DNA of 64,000 nt from Paracoccaceae bacterium (lineage in GTDB: Bacteria > Pseudomonadota > Alphaproteobacteria > Rhodobacterales > Rhodobacteraceae), in assembly GCA_024742405.1 (NCBI GenBank), contig JANSYP010000001.1, forward strand, positions 1,178,001-1,242,000. Direction: 5' to 3'. The notes beneath the pieces are model-generated. The model worked only from the letters and a program-made list of their open reading frames with translations. It had not been told where the DNA came from and did not search any database. Position numbers and translations under genes: made by a program. This document shows, piece after piece, positions 60,901 through 64,000 of this stretch. Each line of letters begins with the position of its first letter. Position 1 is the first letter of the stretch.

Positions 60901-61201
60901 CATCGCCATCGAAGACACGGAAAGTGCGGCGCCCTACAGCGCGGGCAATGCGCCGGGCGGGCGGTCCTATGTGGACGAGTTCGTCTGGACCCCGGGCGAG
61001 TGGACCGAGGGGGAAACCTACCGGACACCTGACCTCAGCACGCTGATCGAGAACGTGGTCGGCGCCAACGGGGTCGGCGACGGAGAGCTGGGCTTTCTGA
61101 TCGACGGGATCGCCGGCTCGCGGGTGGCCTATCCCTTCGGCAACGATGGTGGCGATGCGCCGGAACTGGTCCTGGTCTTCGAGGACATCAATATCGCCTA
61201 A
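42989..61201 (+). CDS. Giant 6070-residue multidomain secreted-type protein (adhesin/glycan-binding mosaic)
   Basis: One uninterrupted frame. Approximate order: beta-propeller-like 1-680; ConA-like 695-1025; weak RTX-like patch 1035-1180 (GAGTNTVTTGEGSDSVRG); malectin-like 1188-1364; Ig-like to 1484; malectin-like 1491-1724; Calx-beta to 1838; ConA-like to 2114; Calx-beta to 2237; PPC-like to 2417; Calx-beta-like to 2527; malectin-like 2535-2709; Calx-beta to 2830; ConA-like 2833-3157; cadherin/Ig-like to 3674; three CBM6-like modules (3677-3814, 4000-4144, 4437-4585) among Ig-like repeats; malectin-like 4782-4970 and 5097-5264; unassigned 5280-5650; binding-module-like 5657-5874; DNRLRE-like 5900-6065. 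It is very acidic, has no N-terminal signal, and its hydrophobic/acidic end (LVLVFEDINIA) suits type I secretion. No exporter genes are adjacent. The start follows TGGAGG. Domain calls are by eye. Confidence 0.9.
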   Translation: MAVTNDFTSSELDLNGQVNINSPTALVWGPDGRLYVTEQDGDINVLTVAFGDKNPGDADPTANFYVTDAEYVGLVKAIPNYNDDGSINTSGSKATERQVTGIDVTQQFDSNGDPVLLPDGTPATVMYVTSSDSRIGAGGSGNDAGLDTNSGMITKLTQQQDGSWEAVDLVRGLARSEENHATNGLEVIQEIVDGKLVSERMIVAVGGNANTGAPSNNFAGQQEQPYSAAILEVDLTELAGLPVEFDTASGRNYVYDLPTLNDPTRDGTDDGSDPFGGNDGLNSAKLIADGPVQIYSAGYRNAYDVEVTDDGRVWTYDNGANNNWGGRPAGEDQDGDTNSTEAENLNDNNGLPPGFVATNLFVEDNSEIFGNFDPQNWDQLHEVTRSDDLNGRSLSAGQGGASLYSWDHPDFDEPLQLVYGGHPNPTRAEGARAGILYSPESGVGGALLMVSNVAKDDGSGGTTSDFLEVIEWLTTIGYDDAFINATVVAVDPGVRYSEDFAPGFGGAGAGGRPTTAGVFSLVEDANGPVGLPSDIDEIVFEVNAIEGNYLEAGYTDGSLDTGKGSINGLTEYTSDIFDGNGVSMKGALIAASLNQGQYYVIGRDGDGVVQTTTQDGRTIADDRVFVSSGGAPLGLASIGDDLIPFGNEEAFKGSVWGAIYKQNGPVIEILQPGNPDDNPLLAVYAGQEPSDPTDNDLDGVDHINDPFDFDADNGVTLASGSKIELNFSQVDLASQPEFSGTIGDTGLMGAALDGVTPNRDALTGTFDDDGDGQPDAGVGDGFPEGLQEDGLFDNAGNIIPGGNAPILQIKSVRPGTAIGSTAEGGNTLRDGLHTGVKIEDDVQRLVAEVEIFNWYVDQPGEGRISGLTFGDGTQSNFVRFVYGDIGGGVLGFEIGVEVDDVYQVLTTVTDPDFTEAFTGAGTALNQKKVTLQLEIADIGGAYTLLARYNYTGEPEFTEIDLGGETLPEGVLRAVLDGDHQISDGDTTLDSGAAIGIVAEKGDAQTFTAVDFDVIRVEAFGNEILAETETEAEAGGTPDDDTVIYTGGAADIQLAADVENIDATGATGTVDITGNALDNVIKVGAGTNTVTTGEGSDSVRGTLDDLDGDTIDDFSRDDELVIEGLASDDIVGDVGFAQGSAILTINGKTITLDGPDFTPENFDAADGASYFDFEDTSDGLRITSRAPLSPVVAINSGGGDVDGLTLRDTVLNFVGDGPGDPKNGFSTTGTYKAFGGTAQANFDYPDTELDPVLATEFSGAGPIGYSIDVPNGTYLVDFLFSEIFWGFPGGGSGGDDSRVFDVSVEGDLAFDDLDVFEEAGGAGNLLIKTQEVTVTDGSIDISAVASINQAKFAGIVVWDVGGGFVPVDATDPVVEEISLENPQNFGDGTRTATVVVTDETGFADDAFDGLTGSVLQFSGYTPDGVANPTVVLSNDNKTATLTFEVTGENNAWIDGTTGTISLAAGAFNDAAGNGTAAASNGFVIQTNLDALDRGQVVRAINLGTTDATPGGGAQGLDPDPLDGNAVDNNRYGGAIAEDSLITDAFGNPIAFEADNSAFHSSPKANSALNNNVDGELGSTGSNAGGVDLDGSAYHTYRDSAADFWTSTYDGFANGTYIVELHFAELFQTAAGTRVGGFSVNGSVFDDEDAFALDGTKLTNTDDGNDTYDAFAAGAAANGSAVGADTPTVIRKAVTVTDGTITVDVDASGAGQAGYSAIVVYEAVDPSAPPSLSIGDVSAAEGEDATITITRTGDLSEATTVDVALTLDGNADASDVGSLSVAQVTFGIGEPVAIVTLPIVDDEDEEGAETLSVSLSNATGGAVIADGTATVTIAASDSDLQAPVGSTIFELDFETPGEAIAAGGFDGTLGDEAATLDEATSEVVDGKLVVQTTEGDINDGANNGSDNDFTKTVDLSDPALTEIFLTTRFDNPFDQQFFTDQGLTGTNVPNYAQQGIVLGDGTQTTAQMVKLVWGGVAAGTAAPDATGIQMWSKGSATAGGFSQQATIAQMISGDETLFDVASIEMSLVVNKIDGTIGQYVTLFDDTGAVIGGTRPEATPGFFTTPPVTPVAANGVLGNIVSDAELTHVGVTSSDNTVVADTVTSFDATWDFLRLSSPQFIDPGDAVTAAIIGDTDVVEGGAAVFDITLSEDPTEETTVTVDVTAGSVNPASLPQDAELSTDGTQVILTFQPGGGLTQSVTVNVSDDTLPELAESFDVAISGIGITAGGAASVTTTIAANDGPVDSVNGTPTDGGDFSGDHLAPTEIGTLAEGATSIVATQQGDNAAGGRERDYITFTVADGQELTGIIIKDYEGGEISSISAGFMALGAGNQIPLSQGEFEANFGSQTGLLGGLIYGDSEEEGANGFDGNVLGVLGDGEEGGFGFLGFEAPLPAGTYTLWLNQGADVPSTVTLDLVTAAVPDVVLSIADAPTLEEAGDTGTTDLVFALTATKEFTGSMEVSFDQGGTPSTETVTFIDGVGELVIPVDNDDEDNNDDVVSITLTGATDLSTTETVVISSGAASATGTVTEDDIVEPVFERGDVVAAFNAGGPALTFEGIDFAAATSGTDGVPFAGGDDFTDNTGGNNLQPVFAGTIYETEINGDTDGDFTFSATVDPTKSYFVDLYFAEIFASAIGARQFDVFVEGAATPVLAAYDILAETNEDPTPPLDINTPVVVQLTDPIEPGENGAIDLSFVNVVDDRAKVSAIVIREAVEVDPTAVSVAVDDVVVAEDDATVTVTFTREGNTEGEMTVTYSTADGTATDGADYTGVSGGTVTFLDGELTATATIALLGDTDDEGDEDFTVTIDNVEATGKTITVADAEATVTLTDDDAVDPNDIDGDGILNTDDPFAYDGQNGAGRVLDAGVSFRQDFDTDTTDPFSAEAGFTGIIVNQDFDPAGTSESDPYGDRTTEATTSVSSGTFKTESSETDIFGPSSSQGANNTIKDNYQSAADVTGVESFSITSRAINPFPTTFSETGGVPGQFASFGITIGAGGADDWAKLVFGAQSGGLLRVEFAGQNSFTESNESIPFNAANIFDEASNPGGKIVLAEGVAAIDPLAIVFVDYALNVSKPVGFDDEVPATPATMQGVVTLLDANEAVIATITTLPKTITGSLLDSLAGNNPLTGGVGGIAYGISITDWSSEDANRFTGEWDYLEISGPNAAPTAVTLIPATLSLPEGADTSAGSVKLADISVTDDGKGTNLLDLEGADAASFVIVDGATGPELHLAQGATLDFEDVAQLDVTVTVDDTSVGTTPDATADFALSVEDVNEAPTLLVTPVLTEVAEDADVSAGIKVADIVVTDDALGTNSLTLEGDDAALFAIVDNGGALELQLAPDAALDFETNAALDVTVVLDDPEIGTEVAEASVPVSLTVTDANDAPTITGEILDAETTFGIATTVDLSSLVLADEDVGDTPALRIALANGDPLPAGITLNGTTLEVSETAAENSYDIAVFANDGTADSVTPVLFTVTVGEAPDLPPTIDQGIAAQSTDEDAVYSFSVPADAFADDGGVENLVLTATLADDSPLPSWLAFDGTTFSGTPENGDVGTVSVKVLASDGENPPTAAIFDLEVLNTNDAPTITGGVTSTSTLVGTATTVDLSTLVLADEDVGDTPALRVELANGDPLPDGITLNGTTLEVADTLAEASYEIAVFANDGTADSATPIVFSVDVTGETGPDPIRVQAEDLTLVERFRIENRNNADEGSMIRLGREQVGTATLDLSDFEPGEYVIRVAYFDENDGESEATIAIGDQSSSWIWDDDENSGSGPQTQSIRVRTVDTFTIDASTPTLTLTVDADTGELGRVDYLELQLVGGTVENLPPFAPFGIPEQEATEDAEYSLDLADLFFDPEEDVLEFNLVSGPAWLTLDGSVLSGTPGDEDDLVPDVTISVSDGTSTVTQVFPITIENINDAPTTEGIPQLQGTSGQVLTLDLNGFFSDDDGDDLIITAVDDLPEGLSIVDGVLTGTPTAGGSFAFDVQADDGTETVTTNVILNVSTNDSRSEVTIEAEDFDLADGGFFVEPQAAASGEEVIRAVRNESAEATYTFGTDIAPGQYDVRVTYFDEKDGVSSAKLETATGADAPFTLLGEWDFSDTDGSGIANIKSLRELVFSGLNVQAGTILKLSGQADALEFLRIDKITLLPTEAANFAPFVEEGIADTGIAGLNEVNIDLANAFDDPDGDALIYDVVSGPSWLQVQDGFLVGTPDEFDTFEVTVSATDGPGASGVSVTTSFSLTVSDDNLAPTVDVPIGALTIGEGQLLERPTLFSDPDDDELTYSLGAGAPDWLEIDPEFGVLTGTPGVEDIGTFEVQVIATDPGFLTAVDTVSITVENVNNAPEAGAPLGNQSIAGAADFSFALPADAFTDADIGVDPNETLTLSATLADGSDLPAWITFDPLTGTFSGTSEVDTTLSILVTATDAAGLSTSAGFTLVSGAEVDDRTPIEIETEDFTGLAESNFFEEGINNASGKFAIRLPQQDTGSVSTELDGTGASGFYTASIRYYDETDGLSTARILVDGQEVGSWTLDGISGVQFREGLVTGRSIQTGNIRDITFDVPFLVEPGSVMTLEGTSDNGEFLRLDRVTLTPSQPPVLIATSELSVGENETVAGQISAAAIGTPVFSIDGSGADDALFTISPTGELSFVGAPDFEAPGDADSDNVFEVAVKATVGDNEDIRVVSVTVEDVNETPVAETVTDQTVEAGEAVTLPTLDTLFSDPEGNALSFQVDQLPDGLVLGADGVTIEGTPTTPGDTVVTVTATETDTVEGLSTQVSFTISVQEDGVPNPVTLLRINAFGPEVAAIDGGPVWQADLKDDAGTPENENSPYLQGVVPGAQDRGDTFAGYVGDAGLIPATVPAEVLGSARSSNDPFSYAIPVADLAGNGNYTVNLYVAELFAGNQVAGERIYDISVEGMNDGVLNNFDPSSTGGGGDLRIISYDVTVTDGELNIDFAQDLVDGNDNPIINAIEILTNPAAGLDTDAPTAAITLTNPSEATGAVLVSVALDDASGIDPATLGAEDLHLAVNGFNVADASITFDGFDAGVASYSIAAPDGGWTDGLDIDVTLKEGEITDLAPGANANAETTQSLTIDIGGGSTGGGEDEVVYRINAGGGTLAATDGGPAWVGDAVGAPNEFLSVTDDRADVGGSAVSTFDGVPDGVFAEARSSDGVFSYDIPTSVLENGENYEVRLYFAEIFPGGQAGGFRNFDATLEGFVPAAFNNIDPGALFGGSAGVLTAQVKVTDGTLNIGFAQDVVQNPIISAIEVVKLATDVENPEPPVDPGNALDAFAAQDDLDTSTTYTNGEVGAAVLEIMTGNNSIQSSNFGNNSFEVTNTGDKKISAIFIDVSSALYPDSVFDPDGQGGDNAAKPWQINTGGNTGAFVDGTGYFLPGEDPIPNSGGSGGASNGGFKGAMVKFNPNNSGGFEGGETVGFSGDMDPNSIAGMAKGDVDGTAILSWDVGGISGHELIGSLFTVLFDDGTTASGQLASDGSSAGSHTIATQAGTAAAAPGIAINGVLPGETGTYGGTLPTITVTGNPGDRVQITMTKGFNPVTETDNGIAGLVEARLERYDFQANNAFDVQTQIVTIGADGTFDASTLFDYDDAINNDVGSGTFAGDDVAQIGFVATKVEPSGSSPLPIGPTTTPIYLTNDGGPVTGDPTGGTGADGYFEINGSGNNTFFKIQIEDVNGTGGTNPGGKWNYLTAEDELGNQDGFQGTGYYLFGSDVSKNIDTAVGTNELLEYTIFVPEEAVGTYTFNFIVSRDDRVDPNPNDETDPDGTFPGDQQNDLWLNFKPAEEAGNGDIDQFLTGNGANEAEPTSGGFIKVFGGPNNGNWGAASGVDGLPGNFAAQIEISEEGLYTIQIDGRSQGFHVDYFELFKGANPGAGAANSDFIEGEPGSGGGGDPTGTVRIAIDAAADDWEENGGAGSSDLEMGDNGGQQYVGLRFEGVDIGPDSVLVDAYIEFEALESNSGAAQFSIAIEDTESAAPYSAGNAPGGRSYVDEFVWTPGEWTEGETYRTPDLSTLIENVVGANGVGDGELGFLIDGIAGSRVAYPFGNDGGDAPELVLVFEDINIA
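53128..53402 (+). repeat. Duplicated cadherin-like module, copy 1
   Basis: It encodes a module with LVLADEDVGDTPALR and ITLNGTTLEV, closely repeated at 53722-53996. The nucleotide match extends over long blocks (for example GACGAGGATGTGGGCGATAC), indicating recent internal duplication. Confidence 0.8.
53722..53996 (+). repeat. Duplicated cadherin-like module, copy 2
   Basis: Second copy of the module at 53128-53402, with the same LVLADEDVGDTPALR and ITLNGTTLEV segments and IAVFANDGTADS near the end. The two copies are separated by a different Ig-like module. Confidence 0.8.
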
Positions 61202-61240
61202 GGGCGACGGGATAGACGACAGTCCCCCAGACCCAAATGA

Positions 61241-61275
61241 ACGGGCCGCCGGTAAGGGCGGCCCGTTTCGTTTAC
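61241..61275 (+). terminator. Intrinsic terminator of the giant gene
   Basis: A perfect 10-bp stem ACGGGCCGCC/GGCGGCCCGT with loop GGTAAG, followed by TTTCGTTTA. It lies 39 nt after the stop. Confidence 0.85.
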
Positions 61276-61571
61276 GGACCGTCCGATGCGATCCAGTCGC
61301 TACGCAGGGCGGAAGCGGGGAGGGCTGGAGCGCCAGGGACGGTCGGTTGCGAAAGTGGGGCGGCGGGGTGCCCCGCCGAAGCCTCAGATTCGACCCCAAC
61401 TGCCAGGATAGCGGTCCGTGGGCCTAAGGCGCCACAGGGCCAACCGCGTGTGCTGGGTGCGCACGGTGGGCCCTTACAGTCCGAGTGCTAAAGACACAGA
61501 GCATCCCCTCCGTCGCGCTCTTGCGCGCGGGAGGCGAAGGGACCGCCCGCCACTCCCGGCCGAGGCTGCGG
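61276..61571. other. Intergenic region after the giant gene
   Basis: About 300 nt between the terminator and the convergent membrane-protein gene. I see no gene, RNA or repeat here. Confidence 0.6.
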
Positions 61572-61946
61572 CTAGACCGGATCACCAGTCCCGTTCGTGC
61601 CCATCCCGGTGTGCTCCGACATCAGAGCCATGATCGGCAAAGCAAAGGGGATCAAGGCAATCCAGGCAAAGCGCGGGCTGCGGTTGAGAAAGCGCGCGAA
61701 CGCGCCCGACAGAGCCCCGGTCAGAAAGCCCGATACCAATGCTGCCAGCGCGTCGATGCCAAAGGCCACACTGAGCGCGCCGATCGTGCTCGCGTCCGCG
61801 ATGACGATCCAGGCGACGAGTGTCACGGCCTGCACGCCGAAAAAGAATGATTTGCGTCCGACCTGGCCCGGGACCAGCCTCAACCCGCCCCAGAATGCAG
61901 CGGCGAAGAGACCGAACAGCAACGCGGTGATCATAAACGTACCCAT
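61572..61946 (-). CDS. Hypothetical integral membrane protein
   Basis: A 124-residue protein with about four hydrophobic segments (FMITALLFGLFAAAFWGGL; FFFGVQAVTLVAWIVIA; ALAALVSGFLTGALSGAFA; FAWIALIPFALPIMALM). The ATG at 61946 is preceded by AAAGGAGA, which decides it over longer in-frame starts. No family recognised. It is divergent from the pirin gene. Confidence 0.7.
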   Translation of the reverse strand: MGTFMITALLFGLFAAAFWGGLRLVPGQVGRKSFFFGVQAVTLVAWIVIADASTIGALSVAFGIDALAALVSGFLTGALSGAFARFLNRSPRFAWIALIPFALPIMALMSEHTGMGTNGTGDPV

Positions 61947-62141
61947 GGTGCATCTCCTTTGGTGGACAGCAGATATGCATGCCCGCGCGCATCGCCAGAC
62001 ACGAAAAAGAGGGGTGGCAGAAATGCGCGCAAACCCGCTCGCGCACCAGCGCACAGCCTCCTTGCTTTCACGCGCTATATGTCCGGACGGGCTCGACCCT
62101 TAGCTACCTATCAGTTGCTCTGTACGCGAAAGGACCCTGTG

Positions 62142-63080
62142 ATGAGCTGGAACCCCGCCCTCGATCCCCATTGCCCGACCGGTAACGAGGTCGACAGCAT
62201 CGAGACACTGATCATCCCGCGCGCCCGCGATCTCGGGGCGCTCGAGGTCCGCCGCGCGCTGCCGGCGCCCAAGCGGCAGATGGTGGGTCCTTTTATCTTC
62301 TTCGACCAGATGGGCCCGGCGGAGTTCCTGCCGACCAAGGGGCTCGACGTGCGCCCGCACCCTCATATCGGGCTGGCCACGATCAGCTATCTCTATCGCG
62401 GCCGGATGCACCATCGCGACAGCCTCGGCACGGACCAGTGGATCGAACCGGGGGCGGTGAACTGGATGGTTGCGGGCCACGGCATCACCCATTCGGAACG
62501 CACCGATGACGCGACCCAACGGGATCCCATGCCGTTCTTCGGCATCCAGACCTGGGTCGCGCTGCCCGAAGGCGTCGAGGATGCCGAGGCCCGCTTCGAA
62601 CATGCGCCCGCCGACGCGCTGCCGGTGATCGAAGGAGAGGGCAAAACCGTCCGTCTGATCCTCGGTGACGCCTACGGTGCGCGCGCGCCCGTGCAGACCC
62701 CGTCAGAGATGTTCTACGCCGATGTGCAGCTTGCCCCCGGCGCGGGTCTGCCGTTGCCCGACAATCACGAGGATCGCGGCATCTATGTCTCCGAAGGATC
62801 GATCTCCGTGAGTTCGGACGATTTCGAAGCCGGCCAGATGATGGTCTTCCGCCCCGGGGACAAGGTCAGCGTCCATGCCGGACCGGCCGGAGCGCGGCTG
62901 ATGCTTCTGGGCGGCGCGACGCTGGAAGGACCGCGCTACATCTGGTGGAACTTCGTCGCCTCATCGCGCGAGCGTATCGAGGATGCCAAGGACGCCTGGC
63001 GCGCGGGCGACTGGCAGAACGGCCGGTTTCACCTGCCTCCGGGCGATGACGCGGAGTTTATCCCGCTGCCCGACAAGTGA
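62142..63080 (+). CDS. Pirin family protein
   Basis: A 312-residue bicupin. The metal ligands expected from human pirin are present: His73 and His75 (RPHPHIGLAT) and His117 and Glu119 (GITHSER). Many bacterial pirins act as quercetin 2,3-dioxygenase-like enzymes or redox sensors; which applies here is unknown. The ATG at 62142 follows AAAGGA, giving the usual pirin N-terminus (VDSIETLIIPRARDLG). Confidence 0.92.
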   Translation: MSWNPALDPHCPTGNEVDSIETLIIPRARDLGALEVRRALPAPKRQMVGPFIFFDQMGPAEFLPTKGLDVRPHPHIGLATISYLYRGRMHHRDSLGTDQWIEPGAVNWMVAGHGITHSERTDDATQRDPMPFFGIQTWVALPEGVEDAEARFEHAPADALPVIEGEGKTVRLILGDAYGARAPVQTPSEMFYADVQLAPGAGLPLPDNHEDRGIYVSEGSISVSSDDFEAGQMMVFRPGDKVSVHAGPAGARLMLLGGATLEGPRYIWWNFVASSRERIEDAKDAWRAGDWQNGRFHLPPGDDAEFIPLPDK

Positions 63081-63215
63081 GCGGCGACCGGCAGCCAGCG
63101 AGGACGTGGCTGTGATACCCGACCCGGAGTCCGGCGCGGCGGAGGGTTTTTTCGTGCTCGCTACGCCGCTTCGCGCTTGACGGTCCCAGACCCTTCGCTT
63201 ATCCCCCCAATCCAC

Positions 63216-63292
63216 GCGGTTGTAGCTCAGTTGGTTAGAGTACCGGCCTGTCACGCCGGGGGTCGCGGGTTCGAGCCCCGTCAACCGCGCCA
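63216..63292 (+). tRNA. tRNA-Asp (anticodon GTC)
   Basis: A full cloverleaf: acceptor GCGGTTG/CAACCGC, D arm with GCTCAGTTGGTTAGAGT, anticodon stem CCGGC/GCCGG with loop CTGTCAC (anticodon GTC), T arm GCGGG-TTCGAGC-CCCGT and encoded CCA. Confidence 0.97.
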
Positions 63293-63364
63293 CTTTCCCC
63301 CAAGTCGGCATTTCCAAGACCCCTTGCGATGCAAGGGGACTGAGGTTCAGTTGGCCGGCTGCGC

Positions 63365-64000
63365 TCAGGCGCTGAGCGCCGCAAGAATACGCACCCAGCT
63401 CCGGATACCTTTGTGGAAGGATGCAAGGTCGTACTTCTCATTCGGCGAGTGGATCGCATCGTCGCTGCGTCCGAACCCGATGAGCAGGGAATCCATCCCC
63501 AGATGGGTCTGGAAGTAGCCCGCCACCGGGATCGATCCGCCCGCGCCGATGAAAGCCGCCTCGCGCTCCCACTCGCGGCTCAGCGCCTGACGTGCGGTCT
63601 CGAACGCCGGGGCATCGGTGCGCATATGACTGGCCGGCGAGGCGCCATGGTCGCGGAACTCCACGCTGCAATCGGGCGGGATCTGGTCGCGGACCATGGC
63701 GCGAAAGCTTTCGCGGATCGCAAGCGGATCTTGGGTGCCAACCAGCCGGAAACTCAGTTTGGCCGAGGCCTGGGCCGGCAGTACCGTCTTGAAGCCTTCG
63801 CCGGTATAGCCCGAGATCATGCCGTTGATCTCGCAGGTGGGCTCCGACCAGACCATCTCCAGCGGGCTCTTGCCCTCTTCGCCCGCCGGTTGCGATAGGC
63901 CGACCTCACCGAGGAACTCGCCCGGTACGAACCCGAGTTCGTCCCACTGGGCACGCAGCATTGGGTCAAGCGGAGGCACGCCGTCATAAAAGCCGGGAAC
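63365..64000 (-). CDS. M20 family metallopeptidase (dipeptidase), C-terminal part, cut by window edge
   Basis: The reading frame is open from 64000 to the stop at 63365 and continues beyond the window (it reads VPGFYDGVPPLDPML at the edge). The visible ~211 residues cover the dimerisation domain (INGMISGYTGEGFKTVLPAQASAKLSFR, split across its start) and the C-terminal catalytic half (GGSIPVAGYFQ; DDAIHSPNEKYDL, with a metal-ligand His and neighbouring Glu). It resembles the M20 dipeptidase group near carnosinase/succinyl-diaminopimelate desuccinylase. The N-terminal metal-binding half is not in the window. Confidence 0.88.
   Translation of the reverse strand, partial: VPGFYDGVPPLDPMLRAQWDELGFVPGEFLGEVGLSQPAGEEGKSPLEMVWSEPTCEINGMISGYTGEGFKTVLPAQASAKLSFRLVGTQDPLAIRESFRAMVRDQIPPDCSVEFRDHGASPASHMRTDAPAFETARQALSREWEREAAFIGAGGSIPVAGYFQTHLGMDSLLIGFGRSDDAIHSPNEKYDLASFHKGIRSWVRILAALSA

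Noticed and set aside
63130-63165. T-run (TTTTTT) after pirin as a possible terminator
   Set aside because: The bases before it form only a 3-4 bp stem, so the hairpin is not convincing.

Overview
The window reads as a chromosomal stretch of a high-GC alphaproteobacterium, most likely Rhodobacterales (Roseobacter group). Pointers are the hom-glpX-recJ block beside tRNA-Glu, a glpSTPQV-type glycerol ABC operon with a small DUF2160-like membrane protein, a class I PHA synthase, CtrA-type binding motifs and a very large secreted-type protein. The assignment is inference from gene content; no 16S gene is present.

Layout. Positions 1-2250 hold one small protein with a PEP-CTERM-like C-terminus (164-871, minus) and about 1.4 kb without a convincing gene. 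tRNA-Glu and a minus-strand block follow: recJ, glpX, hom, a lipoprotein and glpR (2252-7957). Facing glpR is the plus-strand glycerol operon glpD-glpS-glpT-glpP-glpQ-(84-aa ORF)-DUF2160-glpV, followed by an iron-type alcohol dehydrogenase (8251-17422). The minus-strand operon at 25951-17603 encodes an AmiC-like sensor, an AmiR-like ANTAR antiterminator, a five-gene urea/amide-type ABC importer, an acetamidase/formamidase and an SDR. Its leader carries an intrinsic terminator plus hairpins that fit an ANTAR antitermination switch. Next is an arsenic cassette, also minus strand (29455-26344): an ArsR-ArsC fusion, an arsenate-type GAPDH and ArsJ, whose start codons overlap the preceding genes by 4 nt. 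Then come phaC (minus), a CoA-transferase (plus), a secreted membrane dipeptidase (minus) and the periplasmic nitrate reductase operon napFDAGHBC (plus, 35564-41818).

From 42989 to 61201 one gene encodes a 6070-residue mosaic protein: a beta-propeller-like start, several ConA-like, malectin-like, Calx-beta, cadherin/Ig-like and CBM6-like modules, one weak RTX-like patch and no N-terminal signal peptide. It looks like a type I-secreted adhesin or glycan-binding protein. Its 768-nt upstream region contains a perfect CtrA-type site. The window ends with a small membrane protein, a pirin, tRNA-Asp and the C-terminal part of an M20 peptidase that runs off the edge.

Most notable signals: (1) the candidate ANTAR-controlled terminator in front of the amide operon; (2) GlpS and GlpT, whose ABC motifs are degraded in complementary positions, so that one ATP site should be intact and the other degenerate; (3) the giant CtrA-associated mosaic protein; (4) the ArsR-ArsC fusion tied to the GAPDH/ArsJ arsenate-efflux pathway.
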